A DNA stretch of 64,000 bases from JAMXLO01 sp036265005 (GCA_036265005.1 DATAPW010000397.1:1-64000); one strand, 5' to 3'. Counted from the first letter of the stretch, positions 46,597 to 55,683 are shown. Numbers and translations are program-made. The notes: a model not told the origin generated them from the sequence alone.

Positions 46597-47376
46597 CTAT
46601 TTCGCCTTGAACTCCGGCAGCCGGCGCTCCGCCATGGCTTTCACCCCCTCGCGGAAGTCTTCGGTGCCGCGCAGCCAGTCCTGCTCCTCGTATTCGCGCT
46701 CGGTGGCCGAGGCCACCGCCTCGGCCAGCCCGCGGCGAAGCGTCTCACGCGTCGCCACGATGGCCAGCGGCGCGGACTGGGCGATTTCGGTCGCGAGCTC
46801 GGTCGCCTTCGCCCGCACCTGGTCCTGCGGCACGCAATAATCCGCCAGGCCAAGCTCCAGCGCCTGCTCGCCGGTGATCCGCCGGCCGGTGTACATCAGA
46901 AGGGCTGCCTGCTGGGCGCCGATCAGCCGCGGCAGCGTCGCGGTCAGGCCGAACCCGGGGTGGAATCCCAACCGGGTAAAGTTCACCGAAAACCGCGCCT
47001 CGGGGCAGGTGACGCGGAAGTCCGCCATCACCGCCAGCCCAACCCCGGCCCCCACCGCCGCGCCATGCACCGCCGCGACAATCGGCTTGCCGGTGCGCCA
47101 CAGCCGTTGCGCCTCCTTATATAGGTGCCGCCCCCGCTTCGTGCCGCGGCTTACCCCGTCCGGCCCGCGGCTGGAGAAATCCGCTCCCGCGCAGAAATGC
47201 TTGCCCTCCGCGCACAGCACGATGGCGCGCACTTCCGGCGTGCGGTCGAAGCCTTCCAGCACATCGGCGATCTCGCCCACCATGTCGGTATCAACGAAGT
47301 TGTTCGGCCCACGCCGTACTTCGATCGTGGCGACGATGCCCGATTGGGTGACGCCGATATGTTCGTAGCTTGCCAT
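46597..47376 (-). CDS. Crotonase/enoyl-CoA hydratase family protein
   Basis: The 259-residue protein starts at ATG 47376. The fold is clear: an oxyanion hole in KHFCAGADFSS, GAAVGAGVGLAVMADFRV, and SVNFTRLGFHPGFGLTATLPRL. At the places where classical crotonases carry their two catalytic glutamates, this sequence has Gly (GAGVGLA) and Phe (SVNFTRL). It is thus more likely an isomerase, hydrolase or decarboxylase-type relative than a hydratase. Acts on acyl-CoA in the cytosol. Divergent from the alpha/beta hydrolase gene. Confidence 0.83.
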   Translation of the reverse strand: MASYEHIGVTQSGIVATIEVRRGPNNFVDTDMVGEIADVLEGFDRTPEVRAIVLCAEGKHFCAGADFSSRGPDGVSRGTKRGRHLYKEAQRLWRTGKPIVAAVHGAAVGAGVGLAVMADFRVTCPEARFSVNFTRLGFHPGFGLTATLPRLIGAQQAALLMYTGRRITGEQALELGLADYCVPQDQVRAKATELATEIAQSAPLAIVATRETLRRGLAEAVASATEREYEEQDWLRGTEDFREGVKAMAERRLPEFKAK

Positions 47377-47455
47377 GCCCGGTTCCCTGCCCTGCTCTTC
47401 CGCCGCATTCCGCTGCGTGGCAGCTTACGCGGGCTAAGGGGCGGAGGAAACGGTC

Positions 47456-48262
47456 ATGGCGCGACTCGATCGCGACGGCGTGGCAATCCACTATGAAGTG
47501 CATGGGCAAGGCCCCGCCGTCCTGCTGTCGCACGGCTACAGCGCAACCTGCCGTATGTGGGACGGCCAGATCGCCGCATTGCAGGACCGCTACCGGCTGA
47601 TCGTGTGGGACATGCGCGGGCACGGCCAGAGCGACTATCCGACTGATCCCGCGGCGTATTCCGAATCCGCCACGGTCGCCGACATGGCTGCGATCCTGCA
47701 CGCCTGCGGCGAACGTCGTGCGGTAATCGGCGGGCTGTCGCTTGGCGGCTACATGTCGCTGGCCTTCCACCGCGCGCACCCCGAGATGACCCGGGCGCTG
47801 CTGATCTTCGACACCGGCCCCGGCTTCCGCAACGCCGATGCGCGCGAGGCGTGGAACCAGCGCGCGCGGCAACGGGCAGACGACCTGGACGCGCGCGGCC
47901 TCGCGGCACTCGGCAGCAGCGACGAGGTGCGGATGAGCCAGCACCGCAATGCATCGGGTCTGGCCGGCGCCGCGCGCGGTATGCTGACGCAGCGCGACGA
48001 TTCGGTGTTCCGCTCGCTGGAGACGATTGCCGTGCCGAGCCTGGTGCTGGTCGGCAGCAACGACACGAATTTCCTCGCCGCCACCGACTACATGGCGCGC
48101 AAGATTCCCGGCGCGGCGAAAGTGGTGATCGAGGGCGCCGGCCATGCCGCCAATCTACACCAGCCGGCCGCGTTCAACTGTGCGGTCGCGACATTCCTGG
48201 ACGCGCTGCCGCAGGACGGGAACGCGTCGTCCGGCGACGTCTCGAGCGGTAGCCGCGGATGA
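47456..48262 (+). CDS. Alpha/beta hydrolase
   Basis: The 268-residue hydrolase starts at ATG 47456 behind GGAGGAAA. It has the oxyanion HGYSATCRMWD loop, the DMRGHGQSDYP turn, the nucleophile elbow GGLSLGGYMS, a later LVLVGSNDTNF acid segment and the catalytic His in EGAGHAANLH. It probably cleaves an ester, lactone or thioester. The stop overlaps the start of the acyl-CoA ligase gene as ATGA, so they are translationally coupled. A role in freeing an acid that the ligase then activates is reasonable. Confidence 0.87.
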   Translation: MARLDRDGVAIHYEVHGQGPAVLLSHGYSATCRMWDGQIAALQDRYRLIVWDMRGHGQSDYPTDPAAYSESATVADMAAILHACGERRAVIGGLSLGGYMSLAFHRAHPEMTRALLIFDTGPGFRNADAREAWNQRARQRADDLDARGLAALGSSDEVRMSQHRNASGLAGAARGMLTQRDDSVFRSLETIAVPSLVLVGSNDTNFLAATDYMARKIPGAAKVVIEGAGHAANLHQPAAFNCAVATFLDALPQDGNASSGDVSSGSRG

Positions 48263-50379
48263 CGCAACACGCGCTCGAAAGCTTCTTCTGGCCGAATTCG
48301 ATCGCGGTACTCGGTGCCTCGCCCGACGTGCATCGCATTCGCGGCCGCCTGTTGCGCCAGTTGCGCGAAAACGGCTTCCCCGGCCGCATCCTGCCGATCA
48401 ACCCGAGCTACCAGGAGATCGACGGATTGCGCTGCTATCCGTCGATCGCCGCGGTGGGCGAACCGATGGACCTCGCGCTGGTGGCCATACCAGCCGCCGG
48501 CGTTGCCCCTGCCTTGGACGAGTGCGCCAGGGCCGGCGTGAAGAATGCCCTGATCATAAGCTCAGGCTTCGCCGAGGAGGGCGGCGCCGCCGGCGAGATG
48601 CAGGCGGCGTTGGTGGAGGTGACGCAGCGCACCGGTATCCGTGCCTGCGGTCCAAACTGCGAGGGCTATTTCAACGCACTCGGCAAGATCGCCACCACCT
48701 TCAGCCCGACCGTCGAAGTGAAGGAAGACGAAGGCCGGGTCCTCGCATCGGACCGGCGCATCGGCGTGATCGCGCAATCGGGCGGCATCGGCTTTGCGCT
48801 GTTCAATCGCGGCAAGGCGGCGGGGATCGGCTTCACCTACGTGATCTCCACCGGCAACGAAGCCGACCTGACCATGGCCGAGTTCCTCGACTACATGGTC
48901 GAGGACAAGAACACCCACGCCGTGATGCTGTTCTGCGAGGCGGTGCGCAACGGGCCCGGGTTCATTGCCGCCCTCGCCAAGGCGCGGCGACTGGGCAAGC
49001 CGATCATCGCCATCAAGATCGGCCGGTCGGATGCCGGTTCGCGCGCATCCGCATCGCACACTGCATCGCTGTCGGGATCGTACACCGCCTATCGCGCCGT
49101 GTTCGAACGGTATGGCGTGATCGAAGCGGAGGACCCGGACGAAGCCGTGGCGATCGCCGGCGTGTTGCTGACCTGCCCCCTGCCGAAGGGTCGCCGCACC
49201 GGCATCATCACGCCGTCGGGCGGCGGCGGCGCCTGGATGGCGGACACGCTGTCGGCGCATGGGCTGAGCGTGCCGGGATTGTCGGCGGAAACCCAGGCCG
49301 CGCTGCGGGCGTTGATGCCGTCATACGGTGCGTCGGGCAACCCGGTCGATGTCACCGCGCAGGGTTCCAATACCGGACCCGCGATGATGACGGTGATGGA
49401 GCAGCTTGCCGGGTCAGACGAGTTGGACATGCTGGTGCTGATCACGTCGCTGACCAGCGAGACGCGCGTATCGCTCGATGCGGCGCGCGTGCGTGCCGCG
49501 GCGGCGCGTTGCGGCAAGCCGATGACGGTGTGGACCTATACGCTGCCTTCGGCCTTTGGCCGCGAGCAGGCGGCCGGCTGCGGGTTGTTCGTGCACAGCG
49601 ACCTGCGCAATGTCGGCGTGGCGATGGGCAAACTTGCCGGCTACGCGGAGGCATTGGCACGCCCCCTCCCCGCTTCGCCCGGCGGCATCGACGTTGCGCC
49701 GTTGCCCAGCGATCTGCCGCCTGTGCTGACCGAGCATCATGCGAAGGCCTTGCTGGCGCCGTTCGGCCTGCCTGAGTCGCATGAGCGCCTGGCGATGTCA
49801 CCGGCCGAGGCGGTCGAAGCGGCTGTGGCGCTGGGGTTTCCGGTGGCGCTGAAAGTCGCGTCAGCCGATTTGCCGCATAAGACCGAGGCCGGTGGGGTGA
49901 TTCTCGGGTTGCAGGGCCAGCATTCCGTCACCGCTGGCTACGAGCAGATCATCCGGTCCGCAAAACGCTACAAGCCGGACGCGCGGATCGACGGCGTGCT
50001 GGTGCAGAAGATGGCGCCGAAAGGCCACGAGCTGGTGATCGGCATGGTGAACGACCCAACCTTCGGTCCGATTATGATGGTCGGACTTGGCGGCACGATG
50101 GTAGAGCTGATGGGCGACGTGGCGCACCGGCCGGCCCCGGTCGATGTCGCGGAAGCCACCGACATGCTGCGCAGCCTGAAGTCCGCGAAGTTGCTGGACG
50201 GCTTTCGCGGCGCCGATCCGATCGACATCGCGCCCGCCGCGGCGTTGATCGCCAATCTGTCCCAGGCGGCGATCGCGTATCGCGATCGTATCGCGGAGAT
50301 GGAGCTCAATCCGGTGATCCTGCACGATGATGGTTCGGGCCTGACGATTGCGGATGCGCTGATCGTGTTGAAAGAATGA
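48259..50379 (+). CDS. NDP-forming acyl-CoA ligase (acetate-CoA ligase family)
   Basis: The 706-residue single-chain protein has a CoA-binding Rossmann domain (SIAVLGASPDVHRIRG; residues about 1-140), succinyl-CoA-synthetase-like domains with the phospho-histidine region SASHTASLSGSY near residue 270 and SPSGGGGAWMADTLSAHG, and a C-terminal ATP-grasp domain (about 490-700: GFPVALKVASADLPHKTEAGGV, MELNPVILHDDGSG). It forms acyl-CoA from acid, CoA and ATP with release of ADP. The acid is unknown; neighbours suggest it feeds the acyl-CoA dehydrogenase downstream. Confidence 0.88.
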   Translation: MTQHALESFFWPNSIAVLGASPDVHRIRGRLLRQLRENGFPGRILPINPSYQEIDGLRCYPSIAAVGEPMDLALVAIPAAGVAPALDECARAGVKNALIISSGFAEEGGAAGEMQAALVEVTQRTGIRACGPNCEGYFNALGKIATTFSPTVEVKEDEGRVLASDRRIGVIAQSGGIGFALFNRGKAAGIGFTYVISTGNEADLTMAEFLDYMVEDKNTHAVMLFCEAVRNGPGFIAALAKARRLGKPIIAIKIGRSDAGSRASASHTASLSGSYTAYRAVFERYGVIEAEDPDEAVAIAGVLLTCPLPKGRRTGIITPSGGGGAWMADTLSAHGLSVPGLSAETQAALRALMPSYGASGNPVDVTAQGSNTGPAMMTVMEQLAGSDELDMLVLITSLTSETRVSLDAARVRAAAARCGKPMTVWTYTLPSAFGREQAAGCGLFVHSDLRNVGVAMGKLAGYAEALARPLPASPGGIDVAPLPSDLPPVLTEHHAKALLAPFGLPESHERLAMSPAEAVEAAVALGFPVALKVASADLPHKTEAGGVILGLQGQHSVTAGYEQIIRSAKRYKPDARIDGVLVQKMAPKGHELVIGMVNDPTFGPIMMVGLGGTMVELMGDVAHRPAPVDVAEATDMLRSLKSAKLLDGFRGADPIDIAPAAALIANLSQAAIAYRDRIAEMELNPVILHDDGSGLTIADALIVLKE

Positions 50380-50396
50380 AGCGAGGGCGGTGCAAT

Positions 50397-50479
50397 GGCG
50401 GAATGCACTGCGCTTCTCCGCCCTACGGACTGCGACTACGACAAGTTGTAGGGCGAAGAAAAGCGCAGCGCATTCCGCC
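50397..50479. repeat. Large palindromic element, copy B (GGCGGAATGCG... family)
   Basis: Left arm 50397-50426 (GGCGGAATGCACTGCGC...) and right arm 50448-50479 (ending AGCGCATTCCGCC) form an imperfect palindrome like copy A at 27396-27481. It lies between the acyl-CoA ligase and acyl-CoA dehydrogenase genes on the same strand, so it may interrupt or tune one operon. Confidence 0.75.
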
Positions 50480-50499
50480 GCCACATAACGGAAGAACCC

Positions 50500-51660
50500 A
50501 TGTTCGAACTCTCTGAAGAACATCGCATGCTGCAGGACCTGGTCGCCAAGTTCGTCGACCGGGAACTGATCCCGCTGGAAAATTCGGTGCTCGCACGCGA
50601 GATGTCCGGCCAGAAATCCGCACTGTCCGCGGACGAGGAAGCAACCCTTCTCGGCAAATGCCGTGAGCTCGGCCTGTGGGGTCTCGACGTGCCGGAGGAA
50701 TTCGGCGGCGCCAACCTGCCAACCGTCGCGCTGATCGGCGTTTACGAGGAACAGGGCCGCACCTGCGTGCCGTTCACCTTCCCACCGGACAGCCCCAACC
50801 TGCACATGCTGATGGCGGTCGCCGATCCTGACCAGCGCAGGAAGTATCTCGAACCTTACGCGCGCGGCGAGGCCCATTCGGCTATCGCGATCTCCGAACC
50901 GAATGCCGGCGGCGATCCTGCGGGGATGATCACCCGCGCGGTTCAGGACGGCAGCGACTGGGTGATCAACGGCCGAAAGATCTGGGTCAGCCGCGTGCCG
51001 CAGGCGGATTTCGTCATCGTCATGGCCCGCACCGGCGAGGGCAAGCGCCACGAAGGCGTTACCGCCTTCATCGTCGAGCGCGGCACCAAGGGTTTCAACA
51101 TTGAACGCGAAATCCCCATGCTCGGCGGCCAGCGCACCTACGAGCTCACGTTCGACGACTGCCGCATCCCCGGATCGCAACTGCTCGGCCAGGTCGGCCG
51201 CGGCTTCGCGCCGATGCAGTTGCGCCTGACGGTGCGGCGCCTGCAGATTGGCGCCTGGTGCATCGGCATGACGCGCCGCGCGCTCGACATGATGATGGAG
51301 CACGCCAAGCAGCGCGTGACATTCGGCGCGCGCCTGGCGGACCGGCAGGCCATCCAGTGGTGGATCGCCGACGCTGCGATCAAGATCCACGCCTGCCGCC
51401 TGATGGTGTATGATGCGGCGGCCAAGGCGGATGCCGGACGCGATGTACGGACCGAGGCTTCGATGGTGAAGCTGTACGGCACCGAGATGGCGACCGAAAC
51501 CATTGACCACGCGATGCAGGCTTTCGGCGCGATGGGTGTGGCGAAAGAGCTGCCACTGCAACTGATGGCGCAGAAGGTGCGCACCATGCGTGTCTATGAA
51601 GGCCCATCCGAAGTGCACCGCATGGTCATCGCGCGCCGCATGCTGAACGAACGCAGGTAA
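50500..51660 (+). CDS. Acyl-CoA dehydrogenase
   Basis: The 386-residue enzyme starts at ATG 50500 behind GGAAG. It has MFELSEEHRMLQDLVAKFVD, IAISEPNAGGDPAGM, INGRKIWVSRVPQADF, GLMLEHAK-like helices (MMEHAKQRVTFGARLADRQ) and the catalytic-glutamate motif MRVYEGPSEVHRMVIARRML at the C-terminus. In contrast to the ACAD pair at 31263-33621 it keeps the YEG glutamate, so it should be active alone. Forms 2,3-unsaturated acyl-CoA with FAD, passing electrons to ETF. Confidence 0.92.
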   Translation: MFELSEEHRMLQDLVAKFVDRELIPLENSVLAREMSGQKSALSADEEATLLGKCRELGLWGLDVPEEFGGANLPTVALIGVYEEQGRTCVPFTFPPDSPNLHMLMAVADPDQRRKYLEPYARGEAHSAIAISEPNAGGDPAGMITRAVQDGSDWVINGRKIWVSRVPQADFVIVMARTGEGKRHEGVTAFIVERGTKGFNIEREIPMLGGQRTYELTFDDCRIPGSQLLGQVGRGFAPMQLRLTVRRLQIGAWCIGMTRRALDMMMEHAKQRVTFGARLADRQAIQWWIADAAIKIHACRLMVYDAAAKADAGRDVRTEASMVKLYGTEMATETIDHAMQAFGAMGVAKELPLQLMAQKVRTMRVYEGPSEVHRMVIARRMLNERR

Positions 51661-51671
51661 GGAGACGCAAC

Positions 51672-52520
51672 ATGCACATGCTGGATGGCAAGGTCGCTAT
51701 CGTCACCGGAGCGAGTCGCGGCATCGGCCAGGCGATCGCCGAACTGTTCGCCGAAGAGGGCGCGAAGGTGGTGTGCGCGGCGCGCACCTTCCATGAAGGC
51801 GACCATCGGATGCTGGAAGGATCGCTCTCGCGCACTGTGGACCTGATCCGCGCCAAGGGCGGCGAAGCGAAGGCAGTCACGGCCGATGTGTCCAACGAGG
51901 ACGACTGCATCGCGCTGGCGCAATCGGCGCGCGACTATGGTCCGATCGACATCCTGGTGAACAACGCAGCGCTCAGTTACTTCCAGCCGATCACCGAGAT
52001 GCAGACCAACCGTTGGGTGCGCGCCTTCGCCGTGGATGTGCACGGCCCGTTCATGCTGGCGAAGGAAGCGCTGAAGGACATGGTTCCGCGACGCAGCGGC
52101 GCAATCGTCAACATCAGCTCCGGCGCAGCGATCGGTCCCGGACGTGGTCCGTACGCCGACAAGACCGTGCGCGGCGGCACGATGTACGGCGCGGTGAAGG
52201 CGGCGCTGGAACGCTTCACCCAGGGCCTGGCGCAAGAGGTCGCACAGTACGACGGGATCACCGTCGCGGCGGTTTCGCCGTCACGCGTGGTCCCGACACC
52301 GGGCACGGTTTATCACAAGCTGGTTTCCGGCATGGACGATCCGAAAGGCGAGCCGACCATCATGATGGCGCGCGCTGCGTTGTTGCTGGCAAGTGAGTCT
52401 TCGGCACGGGTCAACGGACGCATCACCTACAGCCAGCAGATCCTCAAGGAATTCGGCTGGATCGAGAATGCCGTGGGCCGTGGCGTGGACACGCCGGGTT
52501 CGGGCTATTCGCAGATCTAG
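51672..52520 (+). CDS. Short-chain dehydrogenase/reductase
   Basis: The 282-residue SDR starts at ATG 51672 behind AAGGAGA, 11 bases after the acyl-CoA dehydrogenase stop. It has TGASRGIGQAIAE, DVSNEDD, LVNNAALSYFQP, ISSGAAIG and TMYGAVKAALERF (Tyr, Lys). An insert of about 20 residues after the catalytic serine region (IGPGRGPYADKTVRGG) is unusual for a 250-residue SDR. Probably oxidises a 3-hydroxyacyl or related alcohol in the same route as the acyl-CoA genes. Confidence 0.85.
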   Translation: MHMLDGKVAIVTGASRGIGQAIAELFAEEGAKVVCAARTFHEGDHRMLEGSLSRTVDLIRAKGGEAKAVTADVSNEDDCIALAQSARDYGPIDILVNNAALSYFQPITEMQTNRWVRAFAVDVHGPFMLAKEALKDMVPRRSGAIVNISSGAAIGPGRGPYADKTVRGGTMYGAVKAALERFTQGLAQEVAQYDGITVAAVSPSRVVPTPGTVYHKLVSGMDDPKGEPTIMMARAALLLASESSARVNGRITYSQQILKEFGWIENAVGRGVDTPGSGYSQI

Positions 52521-52555
52521 CGTGTCGGCCCGCTGTCACTGCGAGGGGCCACGTC

Positions 52556-53482
52556 TCAGATCGCCGACCGCAGTAACTCCACCGAACGCTGCACACCAAC
52601 CAGCGGCGGCAGCAGCAGGTCCTCGTGCTCGATCGACAGCACATCGTCGTAGCCGACCAGGCGCAGCAACGAGCAGAACTCGCGCCACCACAGCAAATCG
52701 TGGCCGTAGCCTAACGTGACATAGCTCCATGAGCGGTCGAGCAATCGATCGGTCGGCGTGGTGTCGATCAGGCTGTTGACCGCAGCTCGACGCGGATCGA
52801 GCCGCGTGTCCTTCGCATGCACGTGGTAGATCGCCGGCGCCAGCACACGCGTTGCGGCGAGCGGATCGGCACCCATCCAGAACAGATGGCTGGGATCGAA
52901 GTTGGCGCCAACGACCGGTCCGACGGCATCACGCAGCCGGAACAACGTTGCCACATTATAGACGTTCTGCTGACCATGCAGTTCCAGGCACAGCCGGCCG
53001 ACGCCGGCCGCCTTGGCCTCCGCCACCAGGCCCTTCCAGTATGGAATGAGCACCTCATCCCACTGCCAGGCCAGCACGCCCGCGGCTTCCGGCGGCCAGG
53101 CCGTGGTGACCCAGTTGGCGTTGGCATCACCAGGTCCGCCTGGGCAGCCCGACATCATCACCACGCGATCCACGCCCAGCAACCCCGCAAGCCGGATGGT
53201 CTTCGAGGTCACCGCCTGGTGCTGCCGCCCAAGATCTCCGGGGTGCAGCGGATTGCCCGAGCAGTTCAGTGCACTCAGCGAGAGGCCATGATCGCGCAGC
53301 TTCGCCAGGAATTCGCCGCGGGCCGGCGCGCTGTCCAGCAGCATATCCAGCTTGACATGCGGCGCGCTCGACCAGTTGCCGCAGGGAAACTCCAACACCT
53401 CGATGCCCAGTTCCGCTGCCGTGCGCAGCAACGCGTCGAGTGACAGATGTCCGAGGCTGTCGGTGACCATGCCGATACGCAT
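52556..53482 (-). CDS. Sugar phosphate isomerase/epimerase family (TIM barrel; IolE/IolI-like)
   Basis: The 308-residue protein starts at ATG 53482 behind AGGAGA. It shows the xylose-isomerase-like TIM barrel pattern with likely metal ligands: LCLELHGQQN (Glu), NFDPSHLFWMG (Asp, His), IYHVHAKDTRL (His) and VLSIEHEDLL (Glu). The family includes 2-keto-myo-inositol dehydratase/isomerase (IolE, IolI). With iolG and iolD nearby, an inositol role is likely. It follows the glutamate-receptor-like gene by 11 bases on the same strand, so both are probably in one unit with iolG. Confidence 0.78.
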   Translation of the reverse strand: MRIGMVTDSLGHLSLDALLRTAAELGIEVLEFPCGNWSSAPHVKLDMLLDSAPARGEFLAKLRDHGLSLSALNCSGNPLHPGDLGRQHQAVTSKTIRLAGLLGVDRVVMMSGCPGGPGDANANWVTTAWPPEAAGVLAWQWDEVLIPYWKGLVAEAKAAGVGRLCLELHGQQNVYNVATLFRLRDAVGPVVGANFDPSHLFWMGADPLAATRVLAPAIYHVHAKDTRLDPRRAAVNSLIDTTPTDRLLDRSWSYVTLGYGHDLLWWREFCSLLRLVGYDDVLSIEHEDLLLPPLVGVQRSVELLRSAI

Positions 53483-53493
53483 TATGCAATCTC

Positions 53494-54564
53494 CTATCGG
53501 GTGGTGCCGAAATACCGGTCCCGCAATGTGTCCAGCACGCCGTTATCCTTCAGGCGCAGGATCGCTTCGCTGATCGGCCGCGTGAGCGGACTGCCGGTGG
53601 GCAGCGCGAAGCCGTACTTCTCCGGCTTGAACACCGGCCCCACCTCGGTGATCGGCAGTTCGGGATGCGCGTTGTCGTACCACTCCAGCACCGGCGCATC
53701 GCGCACGATCGCGCTGACCTCACCCTTCAGCAATGCGTCCACCGCTGCCTCCATCGTATCGAACGATACCACGTCGAGCATCGCCGCGCGGCAATAGCTT
53801 TCCCCGACGCTGCCGGTCAGGACGCCGACATGCTTGCCGCGCAGATCGTTGAAGTTGTTGATCTGGTGGGCAATCGTGGCAACCGTCATCACGCTGGTGA
53901 TGCTGGAGGTGACATAGGCGACGATCGCAACGCCGCAGGCCAGCCAGAGTGCGCCGAGAATCCGGCCGAGCCAGCCCAGCAGGTTCCGATGCGACGTCGA
54001 TCCGGAGGTGGTCACCGACATCACGTGGAAGAACGACTCGGCAAAACCTTCACGCCACGTCTGGGGAAATTCCGGATGCCATTTGCGGTCGATCAGCGTC
54101 AGCACGATCGTGGCAACAACGACCAGGACAGCGATCCAGGCATAGATCCGCAGATGCCCGCTCGCCCGCAGCCCGGCGACCAGGCTGCCCAGCCCACTCT
54201 GCCGGTCCTCGTCGATCATGATCCTGAGACCGGCGTCGAAATACGGCTGGCTGAAATCCATCTGGCCAAACCGCTCGGCGGTGATCGTGAGACTGGTCAC
54301 GGCGACGTCCACCTGCCTGTCGCGCACCAACTGCAGCAACTGGGCAACCGAGCTTACCGGTTGGATGTCATAGGTCAGCTTCAGGTCGCCGGCGATCTGC
54401 CGCCATAGCTCCCAGGTGAATCCGGTGTAGCCGTCACCGGATTTCATGATGAACGGCGGGGAGACATAGACCGCCGCCTTGATCGGCACTGACGCCGGCT
54501 GCGCCACCGCCACGCCGACACCGCACAGCAACAGCACGAGGACGACGATCAGACGGGTTCGCAT
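53494..54564 (-). CDS. Ionotropic-glutamate-receptor-like ligand-gated channel protein
   Basis: About 356 residues from ATG 54564; the longer frame lacks protein-like sequence. It has a signal peptide (RLIVVLVLLLCGVGVAVAQ), and solute-binding lobe 1 (about 27-118: AAVYVSPPFIMKSGDGYTGF, VAVTSLTITAERFGQMDFSQ). A channel-like insert follows: TM at about 138-160 (IYAWIAVLVVVATIVLTLI), a re-entrant segment with MSVTTSGSTSH, and a second TM (GALWLACGVAIVAYVTSSI). Lobe 2 (about 255-350) comes last. This is the prokaryotic GluR layout of the amino-acid-binding proteins split by a pore. The pore loop lacks the TVGYG potassium filter, so ion selectivity is unknown. It lies between the isomerase and iolG genes on the minus strand. 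Confidence 0.8.
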   Translation of the reverse strand: MRTRLIVVLVLLLCGVGVAVAQPASVPIKAAVYVSPPFIMKSGDGYTGFTWELWRQIAGDLKLTYDIQPVSSVAQLLQLVRDRQVDVAVTSLTITAERFGQMDFSQPYFDAGLRIMIDEDRQSGLGSLVAGLRASGHLRIYAWIAVLVVVATIVLTLIDRKWHPEFPQTWREGFAESFFHVMSVTTSGSTSHRNLLGWLGRILGALWLACGVAIVAYVTSSITSVMTVATIAHQINNFNDLRGKHVGVLTGSVGESYCRAAMLDVVSFDTMEAAVDALLKGEVSAIVRDAPVLEWYDNAHPELPITEVGPVFKPEKYGFALPTGSPLTRPISEAILRLKDNGVLDTLRDRYFGTTR

Positions 54565-54628
54565 ATGCACCGCGGATCGAGGGACATGGTGGAGGTCGTT
54601 ATGCTCGCAATGCCGATTCGGATTCCAG

Positions 54629-55606
54629 TCAGAGCCGCACCGCCTGCCCTGTCGTCGCCGACCGGGTCGCCGCATCCGCCAGCAGCAGGGCCTTCAGGCC
54701 ATCGTCCCCGTCCGGACGCGGGGACCGGCCGGACGCCACGGCAGCGATGAACGCGTCCAGTTCCGCGCGATACGCTGCCGCATAGCGCTCCAGGAAGAAC
54801 GGCAGTGTCGGGTCGGTGGCGAAGCCGGCCTCAGTTGCCAGCTCCACTGTCGTCGCGGTGACATTGCCCGCGCGCAGCAGCCCCTTCGCGCCATGTACCT
54901 CGATCCGCTGATCGTAGCCATAACTCGCTCGGCGCGAATTCGAAATCTGGCAGAGTTTGCCGCTGGCCGTGCGCAGCGTAACGACGGCTGTATCGACATC
55001 CCCGGCTGCAGCGATCGACTGGTCCACCAGGCACGACGCGGCAGCATGCAACTCTGTCGGTTCTTCGCCCATCAGGAACCGCGCCATGTCCAGGTCGTGT
55101 ATCATCATGTCGCGGAACAGGCCGCCCGACGTGGCCACATAAGCCGGCGGCGGCGGCGCAGGATCCCGGCTGGTGATGGTCAGCATTTCGAGCGAGCCGA
55201 TTTCCCCTGCGTCCAGGCGGCGTTTCAGCGCCGAGAAATGCGGATCGAAGCGGCGATTGAACCCCACCATCAGCACAACACCGGCCCCTCGCACCGCGTC
55301 CAGGCAGGTGCGGACCCGATCCGCCGACAGGTCGATCGGTTTTTCACAGAAGATCGCTCGCCCGGCCGCGGCAGCGCGTTCGATATAGTCGGCATGGGTC
55401 GGCGTCGGCGACCCGATCAGCACGGCATCCGCCGCGAAGGCTGCGTCCAGCGACAAAGCTCCGGCGCCGCATTGCCTGGCCAGGCGTGCGGCAGCCGCTG
55501 TATCCACATCGGCGACGCCGGCGAGACGCGCCCCGGCAGCGGCCGCAATGTTGCGTGCGTGGATCTGGCCGATGCGGCCCGCGCCGATCACGGCAATGCT
55601 CAGCAT
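54629..55606 (-). CDS. iolG: Inositol 2-dehydrogenase-like Gfo/Idh/MocA oxidoreductase
   Basis: About 325 residues from ATG 55606 behind GGGAGGG. It has AVIGAGRIGQIHARNIA, GVADVDTAAA, IFCEKPIDLSADRV and the HDLDMARFLMG active-site segment with the catalytic-type Asp/His. This is typical of inositol 2-dehydrogenase, which oxidises myo-inositol to 2-keto-myo-inositol with NAD. Divergent from iolD with 77 bases between. A related polyol or sugar dehydrogenase is possible if no complete iol set exists in the genome. Confidence 0.85.
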   Translation of the reverse strand: MLSIAVIGAGRIGQIHARNIAAAAGARLAGVADVDTAAAARLARQCGAGALSLDAAFAADAVLIGSPTPTHADYIERAAAAGRAIFCEKPIDLSADRVRTCLDAVRGAGVVLMVGFNRRFDPHFSALKRRLDAGEIGSLEMLTITSRDPAPPPPAYVATSGGLFRDMMIHDLDMARFLMGEEPTELHAAASCLVDQSIAAAGDVDTAVVTLRTASGKLCQISNSRRASYGYDQRIEVHGAKGLLRAGNVTATTVELATEAGFATDPTLPFFLERYAAAYRAELDAFIAAVASGRSPRPDGDDGLKALLLADAATRSATTGQAVRL

Positions 55607-55683
55607 CGCGGCGCCCTCCCTTTTCCGACATGTCCGTGGGACAATAGCAACAGAACCGCCGATTGGCAGGAGGAAACGCAACC
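55607..55683. promoter_or_regulatory. Shared iolG-iolD control region with possible operator
   Basis: The 77-base divergent gap carries GACATGTC (55627-55634, an 8-base palindrome) overlapping TGTCC-3-GGACA (55631-55643). Such overlapping palindromes in a divergent catabolic promoter suggest a repressor site. No regulator gene is adjacent, so this is inference. Confidence 0.35.
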
